DNA of 5,831 nt from Zoogloeaceae bacterium (GTDB taxonomy: Bacteria; Pseudomonadota; Gammaproteobacteria; Burkholderiales; Rhodocyclaceae), in NCBI GenBank assembly GCA_031290535.1, contig JAITNI010000284.1, forward strand, positions 1 to 5,831, in the 5' to 3' direction. A program made the position numbers and the translations under genes. A model generated the notes under the pieces. That model saw only the letters and a list, made by a program, of their open reading frames with translations. It was not told where the DNA came from and did no database searches. Shown in pieces: positions 1 through 5,831 of the stretch; the first letter of the stretch is position 1; every line of letters starts with the position of its first letter.

Positions 1-624
1 GGCCTCTAAATCCCGGTGCAGGATGCGGATGACCTGGGTGAGCGATTCCGGCGTGATGGCGTCGGCCACGTCGCGCAGGGGCAGATGCGTGGTCGCCAGC
101 GCTACCCGCAATGAACCGCCCTGCCCTGTTTCTCCGGCCAGCATCATCACCACTTTCGGAACGCCGGTCTGTTCCGCCAGATATTCGGTGTGGCCTGTAA
201 AGCGCAAACAGCGGGCAATGCCCGCGTCGTTGATGACGCCCTTGTGCAGCGGGGCCGTGACCATCGCCGCGCATTCGCCGCGCTGGCAGGCGGCCAGCGC
301 CGAATCCAGCAGCGCCAGCACGTAGGGACTGTTGGCGGGGTCAAGCTGACCGGGCGAACTGGGGGCGATCAGCGGGTGATGCCAGACGTCCAGCGTGCCC
401 GCTTCTACCGGGGGCATGGGCTGTCCGGGCGCATAATCGCGCAGTATGATCGGCAGATTCAGCAACCGGGCGCGTTCCACAAGCAGATGTTTGTCGGCCA
501 GAATCACGACGCGCGCGCCGCAATCGGCGGCGGTCAGCGCGAGACAAATTTCAGGGCCGATGCCCGCCGGTTCGCCGGAAGTGACGGCAATCAGGGGCGG
601 CGCTGTTTTCGGCCACTGCCTCAT
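1..624 (-). CDS. pdxA: 4-hydroxythreonine-4-phosphate dehydrogenase PdxA, N-terminal part (runs off the left edge)
   Basis: PdxA oxidises 4-phosphohydroxy-L-threonine with NAD(P)+; the product is used by PdxJ to make pyridoxine 5'-phosphate in the DXP-dependent vitamin B6 pathway, in the cytoplasm. The 208 visible residues include the family N-terminal signature VTSGEPAGIGPEI (residues 14-26), APLHKGVINDAGI (124-136), the substrate-binding FTGHTEY with His145-Thr146, and ATTHLPLRD, whose His180 matches the first metal ligand (His166 in E. coli). The other two metal histidines, expected in NPHAGEGG and YHDQGLP motifs, lie beyond the window; the family is usually about 330 residues, so about 120 are missing here. 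The ATG at 624 overlaps the surA stop in ATGA, and GGAAGAAGA just before it offers a GGA ribosome-binding core about 6 nt away, so translation is probably coupled to surA. Family assignment is secure; the truncation is only the window edge. Confidence 0.95.
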   Translation of the reverse strand, partial: MRQWPKTAPPLIAVTSGEPAGIGPEICLALTAADCGARVVILADKHLLVERARLLNLPIILRDYAPGQPMPPVEAGTLDVWHHPLIAPSSPGQLDPANSPYVLALLDSALAACQRGECAAMVTAPLHKGVINDAGIARCLRFTGHTEYLAEQTGVPKVVMMLAGETGQGGSLRVALATTHLPLRDVADAITPESLTQVIRILHRDLEA

Positions 625-1931
625 TCTTCTTCCAGACGGTATTCCACGTAGGTTTTATCGCGCAGTTGCCGCAGCCAGTCCTGATAGGCTTCGTCCATCT
701 TGCGTTCGCGGAGAGCCTGACGGGCGGCCAGACGCTGCTTTTCCTGGCTCAAGTCCTGCGTGCGGCGCTCCTCGACGCGAATGATGTGAAAGCCGAAGGG
801 CGACTGGATGACGGCGCTGACTTCTCCCGGCGGCAAGGCATCCATCGCCCGCTCGAATTCGGGCACGGTGTCGCCGGGGTTGATCCAGCCCAGTTCACCG
901 CCATTCGCGGCGGAACCGTCCTGCGAATACAGGCGGGCCAGTTCGGCGAAATCCTCGCCGTGTTTCAGGCGTTCGCGCAGGTCTTCCAGACGGCGTTTGG
1001 CTTCCGCCTCGGAGATGAGTTCATTGGCGCGAATCAGGATATGGCGGGCGCGGGTTTGCCGCACATTGCCATCCACCGGCGCGTTGTTGCCGCGTTTTTC
1101 GATCAGCTTCAGAATGTGAAACCCGTTTGCGGAGCGCAACAGGCCACTGGTGCCCGCCACCGGCAGGCGGGGCGCGGCTTCCGCGTAGAGCGTCGGCAGG
1201 CGATCCAGCGGACGCCAGCCCAGATCGCCGCCTTGCAGGGCGTCGGGCGCGTCGGAATAGGCGGCGGCCAGTTGGGCAAAATCCTCGCCGCTCCCGGCGC
1301 GTTTCAGGACATTTTCCGCCTTCGCCTTCAGTTGCTGCAATTGCTCCGGCGTGGCGGATTCCGGGGCGCGCAGCAAAATGTGCGCCACCCGGTACAATTC
1401 CTCGCTGGCAGCGTTGGCGGTCTGGGTCAAAAAATTGTCGATTTCGGCATCGGAAATCACCAGACGGCTATCCACCTCGCGCTCGCGCAGGCGGGAAATC
1501 ACCATTTCCTCGCGGATTTCCTCGCGGAAGCGGGCAAAGGGAATGCTGTCTTTTTGCAGGGCGTCCTTAAACTGCGCCAACGTCATCTTGTTGTTGGAAG
1601 CCACGCGGGTTAAAGTCTGTTCCAGTTGCGCGTCGTCCACCCGGATGCCCAAATCCCGCGCCGTCTGGATTTGCGCCCGGTCGATAATCATGCGTTCAAG
1701 CATTTGTTCTGTCAGGACTTCCTGCGGCGGCAGGGGCGTACCCTGGCGTTGCAGTTGGCTGATGGCGGACTGCAAGCGCTCCTTCAGCTCGGAAAGCGTG
1801 ATGGCTTCGTTGCCGACGATGGCGATGATGCGGTCAACCTCCTCCACCCGACGTTGGGCGAGACTGATCTCCGGCGCGACGGCGAGCCAGACAAGGGACA
1901 ACAGGAAAGCGGTACGCAAAATTTTCAGCAT
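621..1931 (-). CDS. surA: Periplasmic chaperone / peptidyl-prolyl isomerase SurA
   Basis: SurA escorts unfolded outer-membrane proteins across the periplasm to the BAM complex; LptD is a known client. From the ATG at 1931 the product is 436 residues, near the family norm. It begins with a Sec signal peptide (basic LKILR, hydrophobic LLSLVWLAVA, likely cleavage after SLA at residue 25). The SurA N-terminal helical chaperone domain follows at about 28-150 (VDRIIAIVGNEAITLSEL). Two parvulin domains come next: about 179-281 (VAHILL, GGDLGW, GFHILKL) and about 293-389 (ARHILIR, NGGELGWI, PFGFHIIRV). A charged C-terminal helix closes the protein (to 436). The ATG lies 4 nt after the lptD stop, with GTGAG about 7 nt upstream as a weak ribosome-binding site. 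An in-frame GTG at 1943 would add MSNP and overlap lptD by 8 nt; I prefer the ATG because it gives a conventional signal peptide. The stop overlaps the pdxA start. Confidence 0.96.
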   Translation of the reverse strand: MLKILRTAFLLSLVWLAVAPEISLAQRRVEEVDRIIAIVGNEAITLSELKERLQSAISQLQRQGTPLPPQEVLTEQMLERMIIDRAQIQTARDLGIRVDDAQLEQTLTRVASNNKMTLAQFKDALQKDSIPFARFREEIREEMVISRLREREVDSRLVISDAEIDNFLTQTANAASEELYRVAHILLRAPESATPEQLQQLKAKAENVLKRAGSGEDFAQLAAAYSDAPDALQGGDLGWRPLDRLPTLYAEAAPRLPVAGTSGLLRSANGFHILKLIEKRGNNAPVDGNVRQTRARHILIRANELISEAEAKRRLEDLRERLKHGEDFAELARLYSQDGSAANGGELGWINPGDTVPEFERAMDALPPGEVSAVIQSPFGFHIIRVEERRTQDLSQEKQRLAARQALRERKMDEAYQDWLRQLRDKTYVEYRLEEE

Positions 1932-1935
1932 GGGA

Positions 1936-4464
1936 TTACTCACTGGTTAAAAGGCTGCCGGAAGGCGCGGCGTGGCTTGGCAGTTCGTTGATCTTGCTGT
2001 AGCCGGGTACGCTGCGGCGCAACATCTGGATGGGGTTGGAACCCACCTGACCAAAGTCGTTCAGCTCAAGCTGGAAAAAGAAACTGGTGTTGGGGTCGCC
2101 CGCCGTGGTTTCCAGACGCTGCACCACCAGACGCCCGACCCAGCAGCCCGCGTTGTATTCCAGACCGGCAATGCCTTCCACCAGCCGCGAGCTGTCGAGC
2201 GCGTAATTGTAGCGCCCGACGGCATGCCAGCGGCCAGAAAGATTCCACTGTCCGGCGAGGTCAATCTGATCCATCGTATCCCGGAAATCCGCCACAGACC
2301 CCTTGTTGTAGCGATAGGAAGCGGACAGCACCTGCCCGTGCGCGGGCTGGTAGCGCGCCCCGAAGGTGAAGCGCGCCGTCTTGCGGGCATCGAAATCGTA
2401 TTCCAGCGCCATGTCGACATAGGTTTTGGGCGCGACCTGCCCGGTAAAGGCGGCGAGGAAATCGGAGGAACGGCTCTTTTGCAGTTTTTCGTCGCCCGCG
2501 TCATTGAAATACGCCCGGTCATGCAGACCCACCTTGAGGTCGGTAAAGTAATAGCGCTGGCCGACCATCGCCTTCAGGCGCTCGGCTCCGCTGGCGGGGT
2601 CAATCAGGCGGGTGGTGAGCGCCGCCGTCAACTGGTTGGCGTTATTGACCAGATCATAGCCGCTGAAGCGGTTTTCGCTGAAAATCTGCGCGAAATTGAA
2701 GTCCGCCAGACTGGTGTCGAACACCGGATAACGGCTCTGGTTTTTGTAGGGAATGTTCAGGTAATACAGCCGGGGTTCCAGCGTCTGTATCCAGCGATTG
2801 CCCGCCAGCATGGCCTCGCGCTCGAACGTCATGCCCATGTCCAGACTGAAAATGGGCAGGCTGCGGTTCAGGGAGGTCGGCAAGCCCGCCGCGCGCTGCG
2901 ACAACTGGTAGTAGGTGCTGTGCAGGCCGATCTTGGGTTGAATGTAATAGCCGGGGCGGATATGGGAAAACGACAGTTGCGGGTAGAGCACCGTGCGCTT
3001 GCCCTCTTCCCAACTGGGGTGCGTAAAGCGGGTGTATTGCCCGAACATCTGCCCTTCCAGCCCGTGCCAGTCCGGCGTGCGGGCGTTGAAGCTCAGGCGC
3101 GGGGCGAGAAAATAGGGCGCGTCAACGGCGTCTGCCTTGCCGGGATTCAGGGTTTGATAGCGCAGGGTTTGCAACTGGGCGCTCCACCATTCCCGCCCGT
3201 AATTCAGAATGAACTGGCGCGGCAACTGGCGCTGCGAGGTCTTGACCACCCGCGAGGACAAGTCGGTGAAATACTCGTCATCTGAAACGCCGTTCCAGTC
3301 AATATAGGTGGAAAAGCCCCGCCCAAGCGTTTGCCGGTGCGTCAGGCTGTAGGCGTAACGCCGGTCGCCCTGCGCTTTATCCTTCATCATGTGCTCGAAC
3401 TGGAATTCGCTCTCGGTGTAATGGTCAAGGTAGCGCAATTCCGCGCCCAGCTGCATCCCGCGCTTGGTCATGGCGCGTGGCGTGATGGTGGCGTCGTAAT
3501 TGGGGGCGATATTCCAGTAATAGGGAATGGCAAGGTCAAACCCCGTGCGCGTGGAAGAAGAAAAGGTCGGCGCGAGCAGCCCCGACTTGCGCTGGTTGTT
3601 GAGCGGAAAGGCCAGATAGGGCGCATAGAGAATCGGGGTGTCCTTGAAATACACGGTGGCGTGGCTGGCCGTGCCCGCGTTCTGGTCGTAATCCAGTTTG
3701 ATTTCACTGCTCTGCGCGTACCAGTCCTTGCGATTGTCCTGATCTGGCTTGCAGGTGGAATAATTGCCGTCCTCGATGCGAAACTGGTTTTCCCCCTCAA
3801 AATTGATGCGCGTGGCCTCGCCATAGGCCGTGCTCTGGCGCGGCGGCAGGGCGGGGAGCGGAATCGCCAGCCCCGGCGTCGGGGTATGGTCGTAACCGGA
3901 ACTCGCCACCATGCGACTGATCGTATACTGCGCCTGATCGAAATAGCCGATTTGCGAGGCCAGTTGCAGTTTCAGGTACGGGCCGCTGACCTCCGCCCCC
4001 GCCTGCGTCAGCCGCACCTGACCCTGGGCCTCGATTTCGTCTTCCAGAGGCCGGTAGATCAGTTGATCGGCCTGCATCAGAGCATCGTCCTTGTGCAATT
4101 CCACATGCCCCTGGGCATGGGTGGATTCATCCGTCTGCCCCTCAATATGATCGGCGGTGAGAAAGGAAGGCTGCGGCGTCCGCTTTTTTTTGGGGCGCGC
4201 GTTGTGCGTGGGCGGCACCTGCCCTGCTTCCGGGGGCGGCGGTAATTCATGCGCGGGCGCGGCCTGCCTGTCGGCGGTGGCGGGAATGGTCAGGGAGGGT
4301 AAGGCGGCAGGCGTCGTTGAAAACCATGCCGCGCTGCCCGCTGGGGCTTCCCCACTCGGCGCGCCTGCGGGCGGCGCGGCGCGCGCGACATTTCCCACGG
4401 ACAAACCGCCCCAAAACAGGCAGGCAATCAAGGCGGCAAGCGGGCGGCGAGAAAATCCGGTCAT
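1936..4464 (-). CDS. lptD: LPS-assembly outer-membrane protein LptD (Imp/OstA)
   Basis: LptD is the outer-membrane beta-barrel that, with the lipoprotein LptE, inserts lipopolysaccharide into the outer leaflet at the end of the Lpt bridge. From the ATG at 4464 it has 842 residues. A signal peptide (FSRRPLAALIACLFWGG, likely cleavage after VARA at 29) is followed by a Pro/Ala-rich linker (about 30-95) ending in PKKKR. An LptA-like beta-jellyroll follows (about 100-235: LTADHIEGQTDESTHAQGHVEL, GQVRLTQAGAEVSGP). The barrel domain carries the family signatures YSTCKPDQ (Cys238), YFKDTPILYAPYLAFPLNNQRKSGLL, EPRLYYLNIPY, YNAGCWVGRLVVQR (Cys774) and the C-terminal VGSNPIQMLRRSVPGY. These are the only two cysteines in the predicted mature protein, one on each side of the barrel. 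A TTG at 4479 is an in-frame upstream alternative but has no better ribosome-binding site. The gene heads the operon with surA and pdxA, and its TAA stop sits directly before surA. Confidence 0.97.
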   Translation of the reverse strand: MTGFSRRPLAALIACLFWGGLSVGNVARAAPPAGAPSGEAPAGSAAWFSTTPAALPSLTIPATADRQAAPAHELPPPPEAGQVPPTHNARPKKKRTPQPSFLTADHIEGQTDESTHAQGHVELHKDDALMQADQLIYRPLEDEIEAQGQVRLTQAGAEVSGPYLKLQLASQIGYFDQAQYTISRMVASSGYDHTPTPGLAIPLPALPPRQSTAYGEATRINFEGENQFRIEDGNYSTCKPDQDNRKDWYAQSSEIKLDYDQNAGTASHATVYFKDTPILYAPYLAFPLNNQRKSGLLAPTFSSSTRTGFDLAIPYYWNIAPNYDATITPRAMTKRGMQLGAELRYLDHYTESEFQFEHMMKDKAQGDRRYAYSLTHRQTLGRGFSTYIDWNGVSDDEYFTDLSSRVVKTSQRQLPRQFILNYGREWWSAQLQTLRYQTLNPGKADAVDAPYFLAPRLSFNARTPDWHGLEGQMFGQYTRFTHPSWEEGKRTVLYPQLSFSHIRPGYYIQPKIGLHSTYYQLSQRAAGLPTSLNRSLPIFSLDMGMTFEREAMLAGNRWIQTLEPRLYYLNIPYKNQSRYPVFDTSLADFNFAQIFSENRFSGYDLVNNANQLTAALTTRLIDPASGAERLKAMVGQRYYFTDLKVGLHDRAYFNDAGDEKLQKSRSSDFLAAFTGQVAPKTYVDMALEYDFDARKTARFTFGARYQPAHGQVLSASYRYNKGSVADFRDTMDQIDLAGQWNLSGRWHAVGRYNYALDSSRLVEGIAGLEYNAGCWVGRLVVQRLETTAGDPNTSFFFQLELNDFGQVGSNPIQMLRRSVPGYSKINELPSHAAPSGSLLTSE
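4184..4191 (-). other. A8 homopolymer containing A_AAA_AAG inside lptD
   Basis: Eight T on the plus strand read as eight A in the lptD sense strand, coding Lys-Lys-Lys of PKKKR at the end of the N-terminal linker. In the reading frame the run contains A AAA AAG, a known slippery heptamer. A -1 slip would meet a TGA about 14 codons later. This describes the sequence only; I have no evidence that slippage occurs. Confidence 0.5.
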
Positions 4465-4494
4465 CAGTCCATCACACAAAAACAGGGCAAAAAT

Positions 4495-4516
4495 GGGCGA
4501 AAATCAAAACGCGCCC
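4495..4516. repeat. Inverted repeat GGGCG-N12-CGCCC in the divergent promoter
   Basis: GGGCG at 4495-4499 and CGCCC at 4512-4516 form a dyad with an A-rich 12-nt centre (AAAATCAAAACG). It covers the -35 region of the rightward promoter and the TTGATT candidate -35 of the leftward one, so it could be an operator. The arms are only 5 bp and GC-rich, so chance is a real alternative. Confidence 0.3.
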
Positions 4517-4536
4517 AATGCTAGAATCGCAGCATT
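4517..4536. repeat. Inverted repeat AATGCT-N8-AGCATT over the -10 box
   Basis: AATGCT at 4517-4522 and AGCATT at 4531-4536 are perfect 6-bp arms with an 8-nt centre. The left arm runs into the extended -10 element, and the right arm lies at the expected transcription start. It could be a regulator site or a small hairpin at the very 5' end of the message. Confidence 0.35.
4519..4527 (+). promoter_or_regulatory. Extended -10 promoter element for the amgK-type gene
   Basis: TGCTAGAAT matches the extended -10 pattern TGnTATAAT with one mismatch in the hexamer. No good -35 lies 17 nt upstream (GAAAAT at 4499-4504), which is typical for extended -10 promoters. Transcription would begin near 4534, leaving a short leader of about 20 nt before the ATG at 4555. 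The call rests on the motif and its position only. Confidence 0.5.
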
Positions 4537-4554
4537 TTACCTTGAAGCCTGCCC

Positions 4555-5601
4555 ATGCACATGCCTCACGCAAAAGAATCCCGTCAGCAAGTCCTCGACC
4601 ACTGGGTTAACACCCATGTTCAGGCGCGTTATCCCGGCGCAAACCTCCAGATTGCGCCCGCCTCCGCTGACGCCAGTTTTCGCCGCTATTTTCGCCTCAC
4701 CCTGCCGGACGGCAGCACGCGCATCCTGATGGACGCGCCGCCGGAGCGCGAGGATTGCCGCCCCTTTGTGCAGGTTGCCGCCCTGTTCGCCGAGGCGGGA
4801 CTTTGTGTGCCGCAGGTGGAAATCGCCGATCTGGAACAGGGTTTTTTGCTCCTTTCCGACCTTGGGCGCGTCGGTTATCTGGCCGCCTTGCAGGCCGCGC
4901 CGGAGCTGGCCGATACGCTCATGCGCCCGGTACTGGACGTGCTGGTGCGCTGGCAAATGGCCTCCCGCCCCAATGTGCTGCCGCCCTATGACGAAACCCT
5001 GCTGCGCCGGGAGATGAACCTGTTCCCAGAATGGTATATTGGCCGCCATCTGGGCCATACGCTCACCCCCGCGCAGCAAAAAACGCTGGACGCTGTGTTT
5101 ACGCTTTTGTCCGACGCCGCGCTAGCGCAGGCAGAAGTTTTTGTGCACCGCGACTTCATGCCAAGAAACCTGATGGTGGTGGAGAGCGAAGCCACGCTCA
5201 CCCCCGGCGTGCTGGATTTTCAGGATGCGGTGTATGGCCCCATCACCTATGATGTGGTATCGCTGTTTCGTGACGCCTTCATTTCCTGGGAAGAGGAACA
5301 GGAACTTGACTGGGTGGTGCGCTACTGGGAACAGGCCAGAGACGCGGGGCTGCCCGTCCCCGCCGATTTCGGGCAATTCTGGCAGGATTACGAATGGATG
5401 GGTCTGCAACGCCACCTCAAGGTGCTGGGCATTTTCTGCCGCCTCAACTACCGGGACGGCAAGGCGCACTACCTCGCCGACCTGCCGCGCTTTCTCGCCT
5501 ACGCCCGCAAAACCGCAGGCCGCTACGCCGCCTTGAAACCCCTGCTGGCGCTCCTCGACGCGCTGGAAGAAAAACCCGCCGCCGCAGGGTACACGTTCTA
5601 G
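4555..5601 (+). CDS. amgK: AmgK-type N-acetylmuramate/N-acetylglucosamine kinase (phosphotransferase family)
   Basis: AmgK phosphorylates MurNAc (and GlcNAc) at the anomeric carbon with ATP; MurU then makes UDP-MurNAc, a cytoplasmic peptidoglycan salvage route that bypasses de novo, fosfomycin-sensitive synthesis. The 348-residue product has the aminoglycoside-phosphotransferase/choline-kinase fold. Visible landmarks are SFRRYFRL (41-48), ILMDAPPEREDCRPF (57-71), GFLLLSDLG (96-104), the catalytic-loop motif HRDFMPRNLM (198-207) with Asp200 and Asn205, and the metal-binding DFQDAVYGPITYDVVSLFRD (221-240) with Asp221. The C-terminal EWMGLQRHLKVLGIFCRLNYRDGK (280-303) is characteristic of this subfamily. 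All key kinase residues are present and no signal peptide is seen. There is no strong ribosome-binding site; an ATG two codons later (4561) is an alternative. The divergent position next to lptD matches pseudomonads, where amgK lies near lptD and next to murU. Family confident; exact sugar substrate inferred. Confidence 0.87.
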   Translation: MHMPHAKESRQQVLDHWVNTHVQARYPGANLQIAPASADASFRRYFRLTLPDGSTRILMDAPPEREDCRPFVQVAALFAEAGLCVPQVEIADLEQGFLLLSDLGRVGYLAALQAAPELADTLMRPVLDVLVRWQMASRPNVLPPYDETLLRREMNLFPEWYIGRHLGHTLTPAQQKTLDAVFTLLSDAALAQAEVFVHRDFMPRNLMVVESEATLTPGVLDFQDAVYGPITYDVVSLFRDAFISWEEEQELDWVVRYWEQARDAGLPVPADFGQFWQDYEWMGLQRHLKVLGIFCRLNYRDGKAHYLADLPRFLAYARKTAGRYAALKPLLALLDALEEKPAAAGYTF

Positions 5602-5735
5602 CATGATGAATTCTGCAAAATCGTCGCTTTGCTTCCATGTTCAAGGCAATCGCATGGAGGGGAGGGCTTCGTTTTTCCGGCGCGTAGCGCCATTTATTTC
5701 ATTCACGCCTGCGAATCCGGCGGGGGGCATCCGGC
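5602..5735. other. Intergenic stretch after amgK with no supported gene
   Basis: No coding sequence here has a ribosome-binding site or a recognisable product. Composition changes between G-rich runs (GGAGGGGAGGG near 5657-5667, six G at 5722-5727) and short T-rich patches (5671-5676, 5692-5700), unlike the uniform coding DNA to its left. ATCCGGCG occurs twice, at 5715-5722 and 5729-5736, the second copy abutting the palindromic element. Confidence 0.6.
5679..5700 (+). terminator. Possible weak terminator hairpin after amgK
   Basis: GGCGC (5679-5683), loop GTA, GCGCC (5687-5691) form a perfect 5-bp GC stem followed by ATTTATTTC. The T tract is interrupted and the stem is short, and it begins 78 nt after the amgK stop, so intrinsic termination here is only a possibility. 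Confidence 0.25.
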
Positions 5736-5824
5736 GTAGGGGCACGGCACGCCGTGCCCGTCTGCGGTTCCTATTGCACAGGTTCATCCTGAACCATTGC
5801 GGGCACGGCGTGCCGTGCCCCTAC
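5736..5824. repeat. 89-bp palindromic repeat unit (two inverted hairpin arms), REP/MITE-like
   Basis: The outer 25 nt at 5736-5760 and 5800-5824 are exact reverse complements. Each arm is itself a hairpin: GGGCACGG (5740-5747), loop CACG, CCGTGCCC (5752-5759) on the left, and GGGCACGG (5801-5808), loop CGTG, CCGTGCCC (5813-5820) on the right. The 39-nt centre (5761-5799) holds a third hairpin, GGTTCA-TCC-TGAACC (5781-5795). The ends GTAGGGGC and GCCCCTAC look like the termini of dispersed palindromic repeats found between genes in many bacteria. No transposase and no target-site duplication are visible, and only 7 nt of right flank are present. It may also stop transcription leaving amgK. The structure is certain; its class as a mobile repeat is inferred. 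Confidence 0.8.
5781..5795. repeat. Central small hairpin of the palindromic element
   Basis: GGTTCA and TGAACC form a perfect 6-bp stem with a TCC loop, placed between the two long arms and nearer the right one. It makes the unit a three-hairpin array when single-stranded or transcribed. Confidence 0.6.
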
Positions 5825-5831
5825 AGGGACG

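Larger units (their letters stand above)
4465..4554. promoter_or_regulatory. Divergent lptD / amgK promoter region
   Basis: This is the 90-nt gap between the two divergent start codons and must carry the start signals for the leftward lptD operon (unless that is read from elsewhere) and the rightward kinase gene. It is A-rich at 4478-4510 compared with the coding DNA around it. The rightward side has a clear extended -10. The leftward side has only weak candidates: TTGATT followed 17 nt later by TGTTTT (minus strand, about 4509-4481), or TTCAAG followed 17 nt later by TAGCAT (about 4546-4518). I see no sigma-E-type GAACTT/TCTGA pair, which drives this operon in E. coli. Two inverted repeats lie inside the region and are listed separately. 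Confidence 0.6.

Noticed and set aside
666..1613. 315-codon open frame on the plus strand, opposite surA
   Set aside because: Antisense to well-conserved surA, no ribosome-binding site or domain, and a Gln/Gly/Arg/Ala-rich composition typical of a shadow frame.
1972..3285. 437-codon open frame on the plus strand, opposite lptD
   Set aside because: It is fully antisense to a confidently identified lptD. The product has no recognisable domain and a composition expected from the reverse of GC-rich codons, so it is a shadow frame.
3331..4245. 304-codon open frame on the plus strand, opposite the 5' part of lptD
   Set aside because: Antisense to lptD, rich in Arg/Val/Gly with no family resemblance; a shadow frame.
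4537..5079. 180-codon open frame on the minus strand, opposite amgK
   Set aside because: Antisense to the kinase, whose motifs are intact in the forward frame; low-complexity His/Gln/Gly-rich product without family features.
5736..5824. Palindromic unit considered as a CRISPR repeat or tRNA/sRNA gene
   Set aside because: There are only two arms and they are inverted, not direct repeats with regular spacers. No cloverleaf with anticodon or CCA features fits, and no promoter is visible next to it.
5603..5831. Frame open from ATG at 5603 to the window edge, starting 1 nt after the amgK stop
   Set aside because: No ribosome-binding site, and its second half is only a translation of the palindromic repeat (RRGTARRAR and GHGVPCPYR-type peptides, common in spurious database proteins). 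No domain is recognisable.

Overview
This window is a GC-rich stretch of a proteobacterial chromosome, most likely from a betaproteobacterium. The PdxA N-terminus reads like the Neisseria/betaproteobacterial form (VTSGEPAGIGPEICLAL, DKHLL, FTGHTEYLAE). The gene order lptD-surA-pdxA on one strand, with an AmgK-type sugar kinase gene divergent from lptD, is known from beta- and gammaproteobacteria. The genus cannot be fixed from the sequence alone.

Layout. Positions 1-4464 hold a compact leftward (minus-strand) operon, transcribed lptD, then surA, then pdxA. LptD is the outer-membrane LPS translocon barrel. SurA is the periplasmic chaperone/prolyl isomerase that helps barrels such as LptD to fold. 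PdxA is the pyridoxal-phosphate synthesis enzyme, and its 3' part runs off the left edge. Junctions are tight: lptD and surA are 4 nt apart, or overlap if the upstream GTG is used, and surA and pdxA share an ATGA overlap. Positions 4465-4554 are a 90-nt divergent promoter region with an extended -10 box for the rightward gene and two small inverted repeats. Positions 4555-5601 hold the rightward gene, an aminoglycoside-phosphotransferase-fold protein of the AmgK family (cell-wall MurNAc/GlcNAc anomeric kinase). Positions 5602-5831 hold no convincing gene. Their main content is an 89-bp palindromic repeat unit made of two mutually inverted hairpin arms with a third small hairpin between them.

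How the parts fit. All but pdxA concern the cell envelope: LPS export to the surface (LptD), its folding assistance (SurA) and peptidoglycan sugar salvage (AmgK). PdxA is a metabolic passenger in this conserved cluster. I see no novel multi-gene system, mobile element with a transposase, CRISPR array or RNA gene. The parts most worth a second look are the palindromic element after amgK, the lack of murU immediately downstream of amgK, the two-cysteine LptD, and the dyads in the divergent promoter.
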